A stretch of 64,000 nt of DNA from Hypoxylon rubiginosum (GCA_902806565.1 CADCXA010000029.1:620001-684000), one strand, 5' to 3'; shown: positions 28,468-41,316, counted from the first letter of the stretch. Numbers and translations are program-made. The notes: generated by a model not told the origin, from the letters alone.

Positions 28468-28749
28468 TTAATTATAATAAAGTTTTACTTTTATACCAGT
28501 GATTTTTAACCTAAATAACAACTATATTATTATCTACTTTAAATTATATTTAACTTAAAAAATAACTTAAAAAACGTCCCGATTAATATATTTAAAATAT
28601 TTTATAAAAAAATGTATATTTTTATAATACGTGGTTATTTAATTATATAAAAAGCTTTATAAATTTTTTAAAAGAAAAAATAAAAAGAATCTAGCTATAA
28701 AATAGTTATATAACCTTTTAAAAAGCACTAATCGCCGTATTTTATTATA
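28468..28749 (+). repeat. 280-bp direct repeat, right copy
   Basis: Partner of 16524-16804. Similarity stops abruptly at TTATTATA on the right of both copies and fades on the left near ATTATAATAAA. If these are LTRs the element would span about 12.2 kb, which is long and would imply nested insertions. Confidence 0.82.
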
Positions 28750-31700
28750 TTATAAAAAAATTAAGTTAAATAAAATATTAATTATTAATTATAAAAATAA
28801 ATTTATATTAATCTTTTTTAATTAATTTAAAAGTTTTAATTATTATTAGTTATTTATATATAAATATATAATATTATTTTACCCTTAAAATAAAATTATA
28901 TTAATTATAAAATAAATAATAATAAATTTTAATATTATATTATTTTATTTAATTATTTTAATAATATATATATTAGTTATTATTATAATAATATTAAAAA
29001 TAAATATTTTTATTAACTTAATATATAATATATAAATACTAATAAATTTAAATAATAATAATTAACTTTTTTAATAATTATTAATAAATATATTAAAATA
29101 AATAATATACTAGTTAATATTTTTATATTAATTTTAACTTTTTTTTAATATAACTTTTTATTATTAATAACTAAAAAAAATATAAAGCTTATAATAAAAT
29201 AAAAGTTAATTAATATTTATTTATTTAAAATAATTAAAATAATTTATAGTTTATTATTTTAATTATTTAATATAATAAAAAAAATAAAATAATTAAAATA
29301 TAATAAGATTTTTTATTTTAAAAAATAAAAATAAGTTAAATAATTAATTAAAAGCGTTTTATATATATATTAAATATAATATTATTTATAATATTTTTTT
29401 TTAATTATTTATTAATTTTTATAAGATTTTAAAATATATAATATTTAATAACTTATTAAATTTTACTTTTAATATTTTTAAAACTTTTAACTTTTAAATA
29501 AACTTAATTTTTAATATAATTATATAAAATTACTTATATATAAATATAAGAATTTTTTAATTAATATTAATTATATTAAAAGATTATTTTTATAATTTAT
29601 TTATAATTATAATAAAATAAACTAATATTAAAAACTATTATTTAAACTATATAAATAACTGGTTCTTATTATTTTAAATTAATTTAATTTTTAATAAAAC
29701 ATGTTTTATTTTATTAAATAATTTACTAAAAATTTTAACTTTTATATTATATTTATTAAACTAAGTTATAACTATTTAAATATTATTATAAAAGCCTTAA
29801 TTAAAATTTAAGTTACATAATATTATAATAAAAAAATTAACTTTTAATTTTAATTTAATTAATAATATCTTTTTTAACTATAAAACTTAAATTATTTCGA
29901 TTAATATTTTTTTAATTTATTAGTTATTTATCTTAATAAACTTATTTATTAAAAAATATTCTTATTTTTTTTTAAAAATATTAAATAATAAATTATTATT
30001 AATTTTTTATATAAATATATTATATATAAATAAAATAAACTTAAAAATAAAAACGTTTAAATTATATAATATATTATTTAAAACTTTTTTTAAGTAAATA
30101 TAATTATAAAAATCTTTAATATTATTAAACATTTTTATTATATTAAATAATAATATTAATTTATTAGTTTTAAAGTTATAAAAAATTATTTAAAACTATT
30201 ATAAAAACTTTATATTTTTTATATTATTTTATTAAATCCTTATATTTTTTATTAAATATAACTTTTAAAACTTAAATTATAAAAATAAATTCTATAAATA
30301 AATATTAACAATTTATAACCTTGATTTTTTTTTAATTATAAATAAAATTTATATAAAGTCTTTTTTAAATAAAATAAATACTTTATTAAATAAAAATTAA
30401 TTTTTTTATATATTATATAATATTTTATAAATTACTTTAAATATATATTTATATTATATAGTGATTTTATTTTAAATAATTAATAATATTTATTAAAAAA
30501 GATTTATTTTTACTGATTTTTTTTAAATATTATATATTAAATTATTATTTAAAATAATAAAAATTTTAAACCATAAATAAGCGGTTTTTTTATTAAATAA
30601 TAAAAATATTATAATATTAAATAAAATTATATATAATATAATTTTTCTTTCTAATTAATAATAATAATAAAATGTTAAATATAAAAAGGTTTTTTTAGTT
30701 TTAACTAGGTTTTATAAATAAAAATATATAAAAGAAAAAGTTTATTTAATAGTTATTATAATAATATTATATATAATATATTAACTATTATTTAATATTA
30801 AAAACACCTTATTATATAAATTTATTTTAACGTTATAATTATAATTTAATTTTTTTTTAAATAAGTGATTAATATAAATTTTTTTTTAATTAAATTAAAA
30901 CAAAAAAAAACTTGTTTTACTTTAATTTTTTAAGCTTATAATAGTTATTTTAATTAAATATAAATTATAATCTAAGTAAATAGTTTTAATTAAGTTAAAT
31001 AAGCTTTATATTTTATTAAATATTTATATTAAATTATTATATATAAATTTTTAAAACTTATTTTAAATATAAATTAGATTTTAAATATTACCTTTTTATA
31101 AAATATACGTAAAAACAGTTTTTAATTAACTGTTAATTAAAGATATTTACATTTTTTTAAAAAAATTCTTTTAATAATTATTATTTTTTAAAAAGTTTTA
31201 AATTTAATAAATATCTTAAAATATTAAGTATTAAACATTATTATATTTTATTAAATTAAGTTAACTTTTAGTTTTAAAAATTAAAATAAAAAGTATTTAT
31301 AAATAAAATCTCTTATTAACTTTTAAATAAATAAAATATATTTAATTAAACTTTTTTATTATTTTTTATTTATATTTTATTTATTTTTTTTTTACATATT
31401 ATTAAAATAAATATAAAAAGTTCTGGTATAAAATATTTTAACCATTTTTATAAACTTTATTATATTTAAATTATATTATAAAAGTTATATAGTTTTATTT
31501 TAAGGTTTTTATTATTAATTTAAAGTTATTTTTAATATAATATCTTATTTTATTTTTCTTTTTTAAATAAATAACTAAAGGTTAAATAAATAAATATATA
31601 CTGTAAATTAAAAATTTTAAAAAACGATATATTAATTTATATAGTTTAATAAAACGGTTATATAAATATTTATTAATTTTATTATAAAATTAATCTTAAT

Positions 31701-34700
31701 TTTAATTTTATTATAACAGCGTTTTTTTTTAATATAAACAAATTATAATTTAATTATTATTTTTATAAATATATTTATAAATATATTTAATTATTTTTAT
31801 AATAACGTAAATTTTAATATTAATATACACTTAGTATTTTTAGCTAAAAAAAAAATTATATAATATTATTTAATTATTATTTTATTTTATTAGTTTTAAA
31901 TAACTTAAAATTTTAATATACGGTTTTTATTTATATGTTAAATATTTATTTAACTTAATTATAATTTTAAAGTAAAATAGTTTTAAAAAGTTTTTAAAAT
32001 AATGGTTTTTAATTATATAAAATAATTTTAAATTTACCACGTTATAAAGTTTATATATTATATTAAATAATATTATTTACTATAAAACGTTATTTAAATT
32101 AATATTAGTTCCTGGAATTTTAACTTATATAACGCGGTTAATATTTATAGGTTTTATAAATTAATTATAATCTAATAATAATAAGAAAATTAAATAATAT
32201 ATATAAAGTAAACCTTTTTTTTAATATTTAATTATTTAAACTATACTATAGTATTTATTAAAATAGTTTTTTTTTATAATATTATTTAAAAGTGTTTTTT
32301 ATTTTTAATTAAAAACATAAATATTAATATTAAGTTAATTATTTATAATTTAATTTAAAAAAAGCTTATTTTTTATTTTTAGTTAATTTAAATTAACGGT
32401 GAAAATAATAAAAAAAATTAACTAATTTAAATAACAAATAATAATTATTAAATTTTAATAATAATAAAATATAAATTTTTTATTATTAATAAATAAAAAC
32501 GGTAAATATATACTATAATTAATATTAATTAAATCGATATTTTTAATTAAAATAACATTATAAAAATTACTTTAAAAAACTTTTTATAAATTGTTTTATT
32601 TATATTTTAATTATTTTAAAATAATTTATTTTATAATAATTTAAATATTAATTAAATATTACTAAAAAAATTAACTAAATATAAATAAAACTAATATTTT
32701 TTATTTATAATTATATAAATAATATTAAAAATATTACTATAAAAATAAATTCCTTTTTTTAATATTCTCGCCGCGAAATTATATATTTAAATTATAGTTA
32801 GTTTTTTTATATAATTATATTAATATATAAATAAGCGGTATATATATTAAATAGTTTATAAAAACATATATATAAAAAAATAACATTTTTTTTATAACGG
32901 TTTATTTAACTAAAATAATTTCTTTTTATTATTAGTTTTTTTTTATAACGTTTAAAATAATATTAATAATATTTTTAATTTTTAAAAAGTTTTTATATTA
33001 TTAATTTATATTTTTTTTAAGAATTATATTTAAATTAAGTTTTAATATAAACTAAATTATAAAATTATTTATATTTAAATCTTTTAAATTATCCACAGTT
33101 TTTTATATTTATTTTTAAGTTATAATATATTTTGTAACATATAAATTATTTATATAAATTTTTTTAAAAAGTTATATTAAAATATTTAAATTTAAGTTAT
33201 TATTATTAATAGTAAATTAATATTAAGCGGTTAATTATAAATTATAAAAATATAATTAAATATATTTAAGTTATTTATTTTACGTTATTTTTAAAAGGCT
33301 AATTATATAATATAAAGTTTTTTAGATTTAAAAATAATTAAAATTTAAACTATTAATATTATAATTAATAAATTTATATAAAATAAATATAAAAAAAAAA
33401 GCGAAGTTAAACTATTAAATGTTTTTTTAAAATTTTCAAGTTTTTAAATTAAAACTAATTAATAATAATTATAAAAACTTAGGAAATTTATAAATTTTTA
33501 TTAGTTATATATTTTTATTTTTATAATAAAATATAAAAATCTTATTTTTTTTTACTTTTTTTTTAAAATATTTATTAAATTAATAAAACATATTATAAAA
33601 ATTATATTACTTATTTATAACGTTAATATTATAGATATTTATTTATAAAAGTTTATTATTATATAATTAGGTTTTATAATATTTAATAAAATTTAATTAC
33701 TTTTTATAATAAAAATATAAAAAATATAATAAATAATCTTATTTTAAAAGTTATTAATTTAAAATTTAAGATAATTATAAAAGATTTTAAAACTTAAACT
33801 ATTACTATTTAATTATTTTATTTCTTTTAGTTTTAAACTTTTAAAAACATTTAAACTAGTAAAATATATTTAAATTAATTTTATTTAATAGTTAATATTA
33901 TTTTAAAATATAATATAAATAATAAATATAATAAAAATCTTTTATATAAAAATTAAAAGTTATTTTAAATAATATATAAACCTTTTTACACTTAATATAA
34001 ATTTTAATAAACTTATATATATTTATTATATAAAAGTAAAAAAAAAATGAATAATATATAATTATAATAAATTAATTTTAAATAATAATAAATTTTAAAA
34101 AAACTTAGTTATATATTAAAATATAATAACGTTTATATATTAAAAGCAGATAAAATAATAATAATTAAAAGAAATATTTAATATTAATTAAAACTAAAAA
34201 ATATAAATAAAAAGTTTAAATAAAAAATAAGAAAACTTATAAATAAAAAAAAATATATATAAAACTTATCTTTTTTTAAGTTAATATTTTTAAAACATGT
34301 TTAATATGTTTTATTATAATATATTTTATTATATAAAAAACAAATAAAATAAAAAGTTTTAAAAAAATAAACATATATTAAAATTATTTAAATATTTAAA
34401 TTATATATTAATATATTATTAGTTTTTTTTAGATTTTATTAAAAGTAATTAAACATTATTAAAACATAATAATTAAAATTAAATATAAGTATATTTTATT
34501 CTAACTTTTATTTTAATATATTTAATATTATTAGTTTTTATTTAATTTTATATTTAATATTTTTAAGTTTTAAAAAAAAGTTAAACATTTTATTAAACCT
34601 TAATAAAATAAATATTAATATAAACTTTAATAAAAAACTTAAATTGTTATTTATTATAATTAAGTTAATTAATATTAATAATAATAAAAAGTTACTTTTT

Positions 34701-35989
34701 TTAAGAATTATAAATAAAAAAAGTAAATTATATAATAAATTTATAAAAATAAAAACCTTTTTATTTATAAATATAACTAAAAATAATATTAATTTATAAA
34801 AACTATTTTTTTAATAAAACTGTTTTTAATACAATTTATTAAAATCTTAAAAAAAGTTAAAAAATAAGTTTTATTTTTATAATAATAAGTTTTTATTAAT
34901 TAAAGAAAAAAAAAAAATTATAATATAAAATAACTTTTTATAAAAAAAGTATTAAAAAATCCGTTAAAAAAGTTATTAATATTATAAAAAACTTATATAT
35001 ATAATTAAAAACATTTATTATTAATAAAAATCTTAAAACATTATAATTTTATAAAATAATTATTTATATTATCTAATAAATAGTTATTAAAACCTTAATT
35101 TAAAAAATAATAATTAAAAGCGATTTTTATAAAAGATTTATATAAAAAAAATAAGAAAAAATCTAAAATTAAATAATAAAAAAATAATTTTATAACTTTA
35201 AAAAATATAAGTTAATAAGTTAATTTTATTTATTTAAAATTAGTTTTATTATTATTATTATTATTATTTTTAATTTAATATTATTAATAGATAATTATTT
35301 TTTATTAATTTAAAATATAAAACTATTTAATAAACTTAATTTCTAGATAAATTTAATAAATATATATATATTTTTAAAAAAGTAAATTATAATAAATAAA
35401 GGAATTATAATAATAATATATTAACCATTAAAATAAAAAATAATTATAATATTAAAAATAAAAAAAAATATTTATATGTTTTAAATTTAAAAAATTTTTA
35501 TAACCGGGTTTTAATATTAAAAAATGCTTATTTTACTATATAATTTAATAAATTAAATAAATGTTTATTATAAGTGTTAAAAGTTAAGTTATAATTAAAT
35601 AAAAATAAAAAAAAAAACTTAAATATAATAAGAATAAAAAAATAAGAAAATAAAAAAAAAGAAAAGAAATATATAAAAATAAAAAAATAAATTTAACTTT
35701 TTATTATATATAAATATAAACGTAAATTAACATTTTATTATTAATATAATATAAGATATTTAAAGGATATTTATAGTTAAAAGCTTAAGTTAATATAAAT
35801 AATTTATTTTTAAATTAATATATTTTATTTTTAAAAATTTAACTAGTTATAAACTGTTTATTTTTTAAATGTAACCAGTTAAATTTCGCCGAGTATATTT
35901 ATTATTTTTAAAGGTTTTAATAATTATAAGCTACTTATTTTTTAAATATATTTAATTAAATTTAATCGAGTATATTTAAATTAAAATTA

Positions 35990-36700
35990 AAATTTAAATG
36001 CTTTTTTATAAGTTTTATAAACACGGTGGAAAAAAGTTTAAGTTAATTAAATAATAAAAATAATAGTTATTTATTTATTTTTTAATTATAATTAACTAAA
36101 CTTAATTAATTATATTTAAAGTTAATTAAAAAATTAATGTTTTTTTATAAAACTTATAAACACAATTAAAAAAATAATAAATTAATTAAATAATTAAAAG
36201 TTAAATAAATAAAAGTTATATATTTTTTAATTATATTTAATTATATTTAATTAATTATATTTAAAGCTAATTAAAAAATTAATACTTTTTTATAAGATTT
36301 ATAAACACGATAAAAAAGCTATAAATTAATTAAATAACTAAAAGTTTAATTATTTATTTTATAAATATATTTAGTTAAATTTAATTAAATTTATTTAAAA
36401 ATATTTTAAATATATTAAAATTTTATTTTATATATTTATATATTTTTTAAATATATTTAATTAAGTTTAATTAAATATATTTAAAAATAATAATTAAAAT
36501 ATATTAAGATATTTTTTTATAAGTTTATATATTTTTTAAACGCGTTTAATTAAATTTAATTAAGTTTATTTATATTATAATTAAAAAACTAAGCCGTTTT
36601 TTTATAAGTTTTATAAATATAATAATTTTTAAATATATTTAATTAAAATTAAATAAATAATTTTAAATAATTTAAATGTTTTTTTATAAGTTTTATTAAT
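35990..36700 (+). repeat. Irregular tandem array near the isochore edge
   Basis: A TTTTTTATAAG motif, usually followed by TTTATAAACAC or a variant, recurs at about 36002, 36141, 36286, 36513, 36598 and 36680. The spacers (82-227 bp) are rich in TTTAATTAAATTTAATTAA. Spacing suggests a unit of about 140 bp with later deletions. Confidence 0.6.
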
Positions 36701-36859
36701 AATATAAATTAATTAAATATTATAAATAAATAATTATAAAAATAATAATTAATAATATAATTTAAAATATTATAAATTTTATAAAATTTATTTAGTTTTA
36801 ATTAAAAAAAGAAAAGTTATATTATAAATTTATATAATATTATATTTATTAAAATAAAA

Positions 36860-37047
36860 ACTATAATTAAAAGTTAAATTTATTATATTTTTTTATATTA
36901 TATATAAGATTTATATTAATTAATTAGCTATATTTTAACGTATATTTTTTAAAAAAAAAACTATAACTAAAAATTAAATTTATTATATTTTTTTATATTA
37001 TATTAATACTTATATTAATTAATTAATTATATTTTAACGTATATTTA
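36860..37047 (+). repeat. 100-bp tandem duplication
   Basis: Copy 1 at about 36860-36947 and copy 2 at about 36960-37046. Both begin ACTATAAYTAAAARTTAAAT and end ATTTTAACGTATATTT. Differences are mainly transitions. It abuts the point where G+C recovers at about 37165. Confidence 0.8.
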
Positions 37048-37272
37048 ATAAATTTTTTATAAAATTAATTAATTTATTTTATTATAATTTAAAAAAATTA
37101 ATAATTAATATAATTTAATAAAACTTGTTTTATATAACTTTTTTATATTATTTATATTTTTATAGATTTTGTTACAATAAAACCGCAAAGGAAAATATTG
37201 AAAAGTGTGAGGTGATTCTAAGTATCTGATTGGTCGGTGAAATTATGGTAGTACTAATGAAATAAAGAGAAG

Positions 37273-37572
37273 TTAATTAAAACAGGGATCGCGGTAGTGG
37301 CCATGGTATTGCATTATAGAGCTGGGCTTACCTCGCCGTAGATTCCTCCTTATGGCATGAAGTAACCCTACTATTAGGTTCCGAAGCGATTCGCTATATA
37401 CCAAACTGGCATCCAAGGAGAGGTTAGGTTTAGCGAAGACTCTTAGATTGGTTGCCCATTGCTCGAACTGCTCGTGTAACACCTCAACGACGGCAAAACT
37501 TCGCGACTCTTCAATCCTAGAGATCCGGCGAAATATCCCGTCACATTCGCGTGAAAGATTATGGATTTCCAT
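37273..37572 (-). pseudogene. Broken 5' fragment of an AcuF/STAND-type fungal gene
   Basis: From an ATG at 37572 the frame encodes 80 residues to a good donor (GTAAGC) at 37331. The segment EQFEQWATNLRVFAKPNLSL followed by a helical LRNLIVGLLHAIRRNL stretch resembles the N-terminal helical region found in many fungal proteins annotated as AcuF-like zinc-finger or STAND/NACHT proteins. Those proteins run to hundreds of residues. Here transcription heads left and G+C collapses about 165 bp past the donor. A TAG acceptor at about 37252 leads into no recognisable coding sequence. I read it as a gene start whose body was lost or mutated in the AT-rich block. An upstream exon is possible, since a TAG acceptor-like site precedes the ATG. 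The family assignment is from memory of motif pattern only. Confidence 0.55.
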
Positions 37573-38764
37573 GCTGCGGTTGTGGCTCCTATTAAGAATC
37601 AGTGCATTGCGATTTCTGGACTTACATTTATTAAGAAGTGGTCATTAGCAAAACATCATACAAAGCGCGGAGGTTTCTGACCAGCTCATGTAAACCACTG
37701 TACAGATCGATTGGCTTAGTTCCCGGTTTCTGAAAGGTTTGCTACAATTGGAGGCGCGATAACAGTCATGCATAATTTTAGCCACCGGTCAGTCATTCAT
37801 GAATAACCTGGAGTCTACCTACACGTATGTACTGGTTCATTCTCGAAACAGCCCTAAGAATCTCGATACGTTGTCGCCAGCATGTCTAACAGTATCATCT
37901 CGACTTATATGCTAGACACCATCGAGAAACTGGAGCAATGGCGAGTGCTGACTGCAGTATGCCCTCTATTTGAATGTGATCTTTCCTGAGCATCTCTCGA
38001 GCAGAGCCGTGAGTCTAAGGTAGCCATAACTGAGACGGCAGACTTGCTTAAGGTTGAGTCAACGGTGGATTTGGCGGGTGAAGGCCGGGCTTCACAATGT
38101 AAGAGTCTTTACTTATAGCTCTAAATGCGAGTATCTTCCAGTAGTTGATTAAGAGGGCTTTGAGAATCTCCAATTGCAAATCGGACGCCATGCTAGCCTC
38201 AACAAAACCTCAATCAACGACGATGGCTGTCGGCACTGAGTTAAAAAAGACTTTCTGTAGGTAGTCATCAAGGACCTTCTACTTAGTTGAAAGATATAAA
38301 GTTGTTTGCCACGACATTGGAAACGAGCAAAACAAAGGCGTAGGTATTTCATGTATGGCCGCACAGCATATATTAATATGACCAACACACCTGAAAAAAT
38401 AGCACGTTGATCCCCCAACGTCTTTCCCCTCTGAGGGGATCGGTTAGGTAAGTTAAGCATGCTGTTATTCTCATTCGGAAATTAATAAAATTCTAGGTAA
38501 AATTCCGTATATATAAGGGGTGCTTCACACCCTCGAAAGACGATCGAGGGGCAAGTGTTACGAGTTCGCTACTACTACACTGCTGTTACTGTACCAAGCA
38601 CTCAACTCTTCTTATGACCTACATCAGGACTCATTTCTGACATACTGATAGTATGAATGATGGTTATAACATCCCGCTCAAAGTATACTATTGCTACAGG
38701 CGTCCGTTGTAAAGCTCTTCTTGAAACTCGTTAAAATCCCGCCTAGCTCTTTATTCGTTTAGCC
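37573..38764. other. Intergenic or remnant DNA, no gene recognised
   Basis: Balanced composition, no convincing coding sequence. The longest frame, 38149-38460 minus (103 codons), is basic and shows no family pattern or splice signals. A 7-bp stem CCCTCGA/TCGAGGG with a 7-nt loop lies at about 38531-38551. The region may be a decayed gene or repeat. Confidence 0.5.
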
Positions 38765-40006
38765 CTACGAACACAATTTGATTGAAAATGCCAGAATCAG
38801 TTCACCTAACCGCCTCGTCTCCTCTTGATCGTCCGTTCCAAAGGGGCCATAGCTGTTCATTCGGAGGAAGACATCATCCTTCGACTTCGCCTTGGTAGCA
38901 CGCACATAATCCACGTAGTCGGCATTGAACTCTGCAATTGTCAAGTAGATCTGATGTCTGTCCTGAGATATAAGTAGCCTCCTGGGTTTTAAGAGGTGAG
39001 CAAGGTAACTGTCGAGGCTTGGTGGTTGTTCGACTCACTTAGTAGAGCCTCCCGACTTTCGGAATTGGTCCAAATCAGTCGGTGGGTGTTAGCTGATCCA
39101 CGCCGCCATCTAGGCCCCTTCCTGCATCAATATATCATTCAAGTTATCGCTGCGAAGAGCAGATTTGACCTCTATGATGGCCACAACCTCCCTGTCTAAC
39201 CGTCTTCTGAGGACCCCATCCACCCTTGCTTCATATATTTTGGCTCGTTTAGCATTGTAGAAAGTGAAAGCGTGTCGTTGAAGTGACCAATCGCCGTTCA
39301 CGTGTGGACAGTGCATTGTTAGAGCATCTAGATATAATATGAGAGCTGTGTTGACGATTTGTTCGTCTTCAATTGCCTTAAAGACCGATCCAGGATCTCC
39401 AGTAAATGGTGAGTCGGCAACGGGGGACGGGAGACTCTCGAGACTTTGCGCAGAGAGTTCGCTTGATGGAGAACCAATATCAAGGTCGTCGAAAGCATTC
39501 GTCATACCATCCATGCCTCCTCGGCTGGGAGTAGGCGTTTCTGGTCTGGGCCGGAGCTGACGTTTGTCTTGTGCAGGAGTGAAATCGAGTTTCGGCAGTG
39601 AAGAAGAACTCTGGAAATCGGCAGCCTGCGAGGCAAGCTGGTGATATCTCACGAGTGAGAAAGTGCCCAGATCGGGGAAAACAACATTCTTCGTCAAATC
39701 TCCATGCGCCTGTGGTGTGATGGATCCCAAGTACATGCTCCAATACTTAAATCCGCGGAGAAAGTCCTTAGCTAGCCTATGGTAATCAACTTGATCGGTA
39801 CCTAAATATTTAAGGGCGTCTTTGCTATAGAGAGCATCCGAGCCTAATTCCGTGTTCCATAATACTCTGAGAAGAAGAAACTGTTGAAGTTGGATCTTGG
39901 ATGCCGAAGCGCGAAATAGGCCGTCGTGGATGGTCCCAGACTCGACACCGTTCTGTTTCGACTGGGCTGCCCATTGACCTTTGCTCCGAGGCAAATAAGC
40001 CGACAT
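38765..40006 (-). pseudogene. PD-(D/E)XK nuclease-like gene with two nonsense codons
   Basis: Resembles an expanded fungal family carrying a PD-(D/E)XK (restriction-endonuclease-like) fold. Exon 1 40006-39039, intron 39038-38982 (GTGAGT, CCCAG), exon 2 38981-38765; about 394 codons. Residues 1-125 are unplaced and 130-200 are low-complexity Ser/Pro. The nuclease-like domain starts at EDEQIVNTALILYLDAL (about 213). Catalytic-type residues Asp263 (YEARVDG) and Glu279/Lys281 (IIEVK) follow with the expected spacing. Exon 2 adds a conserved tail (SQDRHQIYLTIAE, NSYGPFGTDDQEE). Frame continuity on both sides is good, but codon 299 is TAG (39112-39110) and codon 306 is TAA (39091-39089). Both are one C-to-T step from glutamine codons CAG and CAA in a CpA context, the RIP signature. 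The product would stop after 298 residues, losing the C-terminal part. Confidence 0.72.
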
Positions 40007-40468
40007 GATAGCACGTATTTATTTCGAATATTTCAAGGTAGGGAAACAGGTAGTGAAGGTATGGGTCTCGAGCAGAGCGATTTACTCAGATCCAGGGAGA
40101 TATTTCGGTATGGAGGCTTGGGCGTGTCGCGATTCATGGTGGCATTTCCTCAAGTCAAGAATAACGATTAATATACACACACTGGCAACTACAAGTTACA
40201 TGCAAGATGATAGGCCTCAAGGATAGCCTAGCGTGACTACATAAGCCAGAACATCGATCCAACTGGATAACTTCTCACCTTCGCCCTTCATTTTCTATCC
40301 TTACCTACATATGTAGGTTAGAAAGAATGAGGGCGCTTACACCGACGTTAGCTAGTCTCAGTGTTCTTAAGTGATATCCAAAGAATTTGTAGGCGCCGGC
40401 GCGTAACCAGACGTTGTTGTGGGGAAAGACTAAGGACTTGAAGTAAGGGATATTTTCTTGTGATCTGC

Positions 40469-40505
40469 TACTTGTACTTGTATGTACTTGTATGTACTTG
40501 TATTT
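40469..40505 (+). repeat. 10-bp microsatellite, TGTACTTGTA
   Basis: About three and a half units of a 10-bp repeat directly left of the MITE-like element. Its last eight bases may double as the element's target-site duplication. Confidence 0.65.
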
Positions 40506-41064
40506 AGGGTGGACCATAAGGCCCAAAACCGCCAACCCCGCCAATTCCAAAAGGTCCGTATTTTCATTCTTAAATACTGTGGTTTTAGCACTGTATTTTC
40601 CCTATAATTACAGGGTTAAGGCCCTGTAATATAGGTCCTAGAGGTCTGTATATTTATTCCTTAAACACTGTGGTGTTAATATTACTTATACCTTGTAATT
40701 TACAGCGCATATACCTTATAAGGCACCTAGATTTTCAAAATTATCCGTTGTATTTACAGCGTATTATAGGGCGTATATCACTGTAATTAAATGACAGGGC
40801 TGTAAAATAACAGGGCTGTAAAATGACAGGGCTATAAAATAATAAGGCTATATATAATAAGCGACAGGGCTGTAAAATCAGCTACAAGGCTATATATAAT
40901 GCTAAGACCACAGTGTGTAAGGAATAAAAATACGGCCTACGTTACAGGGCCTTTGCCCTGTAATTATAGGGCAAATACGGTGCTAAAACTACAGTGCCTT
41001 TTAATAAAAATACGGACCTTTTGGAATTGGCGGGGTTGGCGGTTTTTGGTCTTATGGTCCGCTG
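40506..41064. mobile_element. hAT-like MITE with terminal inverted repeats of about 190 bp
   Basis: The left arm (from 40511, GGACCATAAG) and the reverse complement of the right arm (from 41060) match over about 190 bp with few gaps, including AACCGCCAACCCCGCCAATT and CCCTATAATTACAGGG. Outer ends are AGGGTGGACC and, inverted, CAGCGGACC. Flanking 8-mers TTGTATTT (40498-40505) and TCGTATTT (41065-41072) match at 7 of 8, so an 8-bp target-site duplication is likely. That and the CAG/AGGG ends fit the hAT superfamily. The 180-bp core holds several tandem TGACAGGGCTGTAAAA units (about 40792-40877). No transposase is encoded, so it is non-autonomous. The frames over the arms (40305-40550 minus, 40899-41087 plus) are translations of the repeat. 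The hAT assignment is inference; the inverted repeat is directly visible. Confidence 0.8.
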
Positions 41065-41316
41065 TCGTATTTTACAAGCCAATATGATGTTGCGATGTGA
41101 CGTGATGGTGTTTGTTAGTCATAAGTCAGCTGCCCCACATCTTGCTACGACCCTGCCCCTTTCTTGGCGTTTTGTGAGCTTCGAGTCGAAACCAACAACA
41201 ACAAAAACAACAACACTGAAAATAGCATTCACTCATAGCCAACCGAACGCCACCGGCGTATCGCTTACCGCAGTCCATATAGAATATATCTTCGATTTGA
41301 CCATTCCTATTTCATA

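Larger units (their letters stand above)
8936..37165. other. AT-rich isochore 1, RIP-decayed repeat DNA
   Basis: About 28.2 kb of almost pure A/T, with roughly 1-13 G/C per 60-base line. It has no reading frame above 60 codons, no splice-like gene structure and no RNA gene that I can see. Repeated segments inside it differ almost only by transitions, as RIP (CpA to TpA) produces in duplicated DNA. The most likely origin is layered transposable elements plus tandem arrays, all decayed beyond family recognition. G/C is not evenly spread: small pockets survive, for example about 11148-11170, 15020-15030 and 22480-22492. Individual repeats that I could define are listed separately. Confidence 0.88.

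Noticed and set aside
38149..38460. 103-codon frame on the minus strand
   Set aside because: No recognisable motif, no good splice signals and an unusual residue mix. Likely chance.
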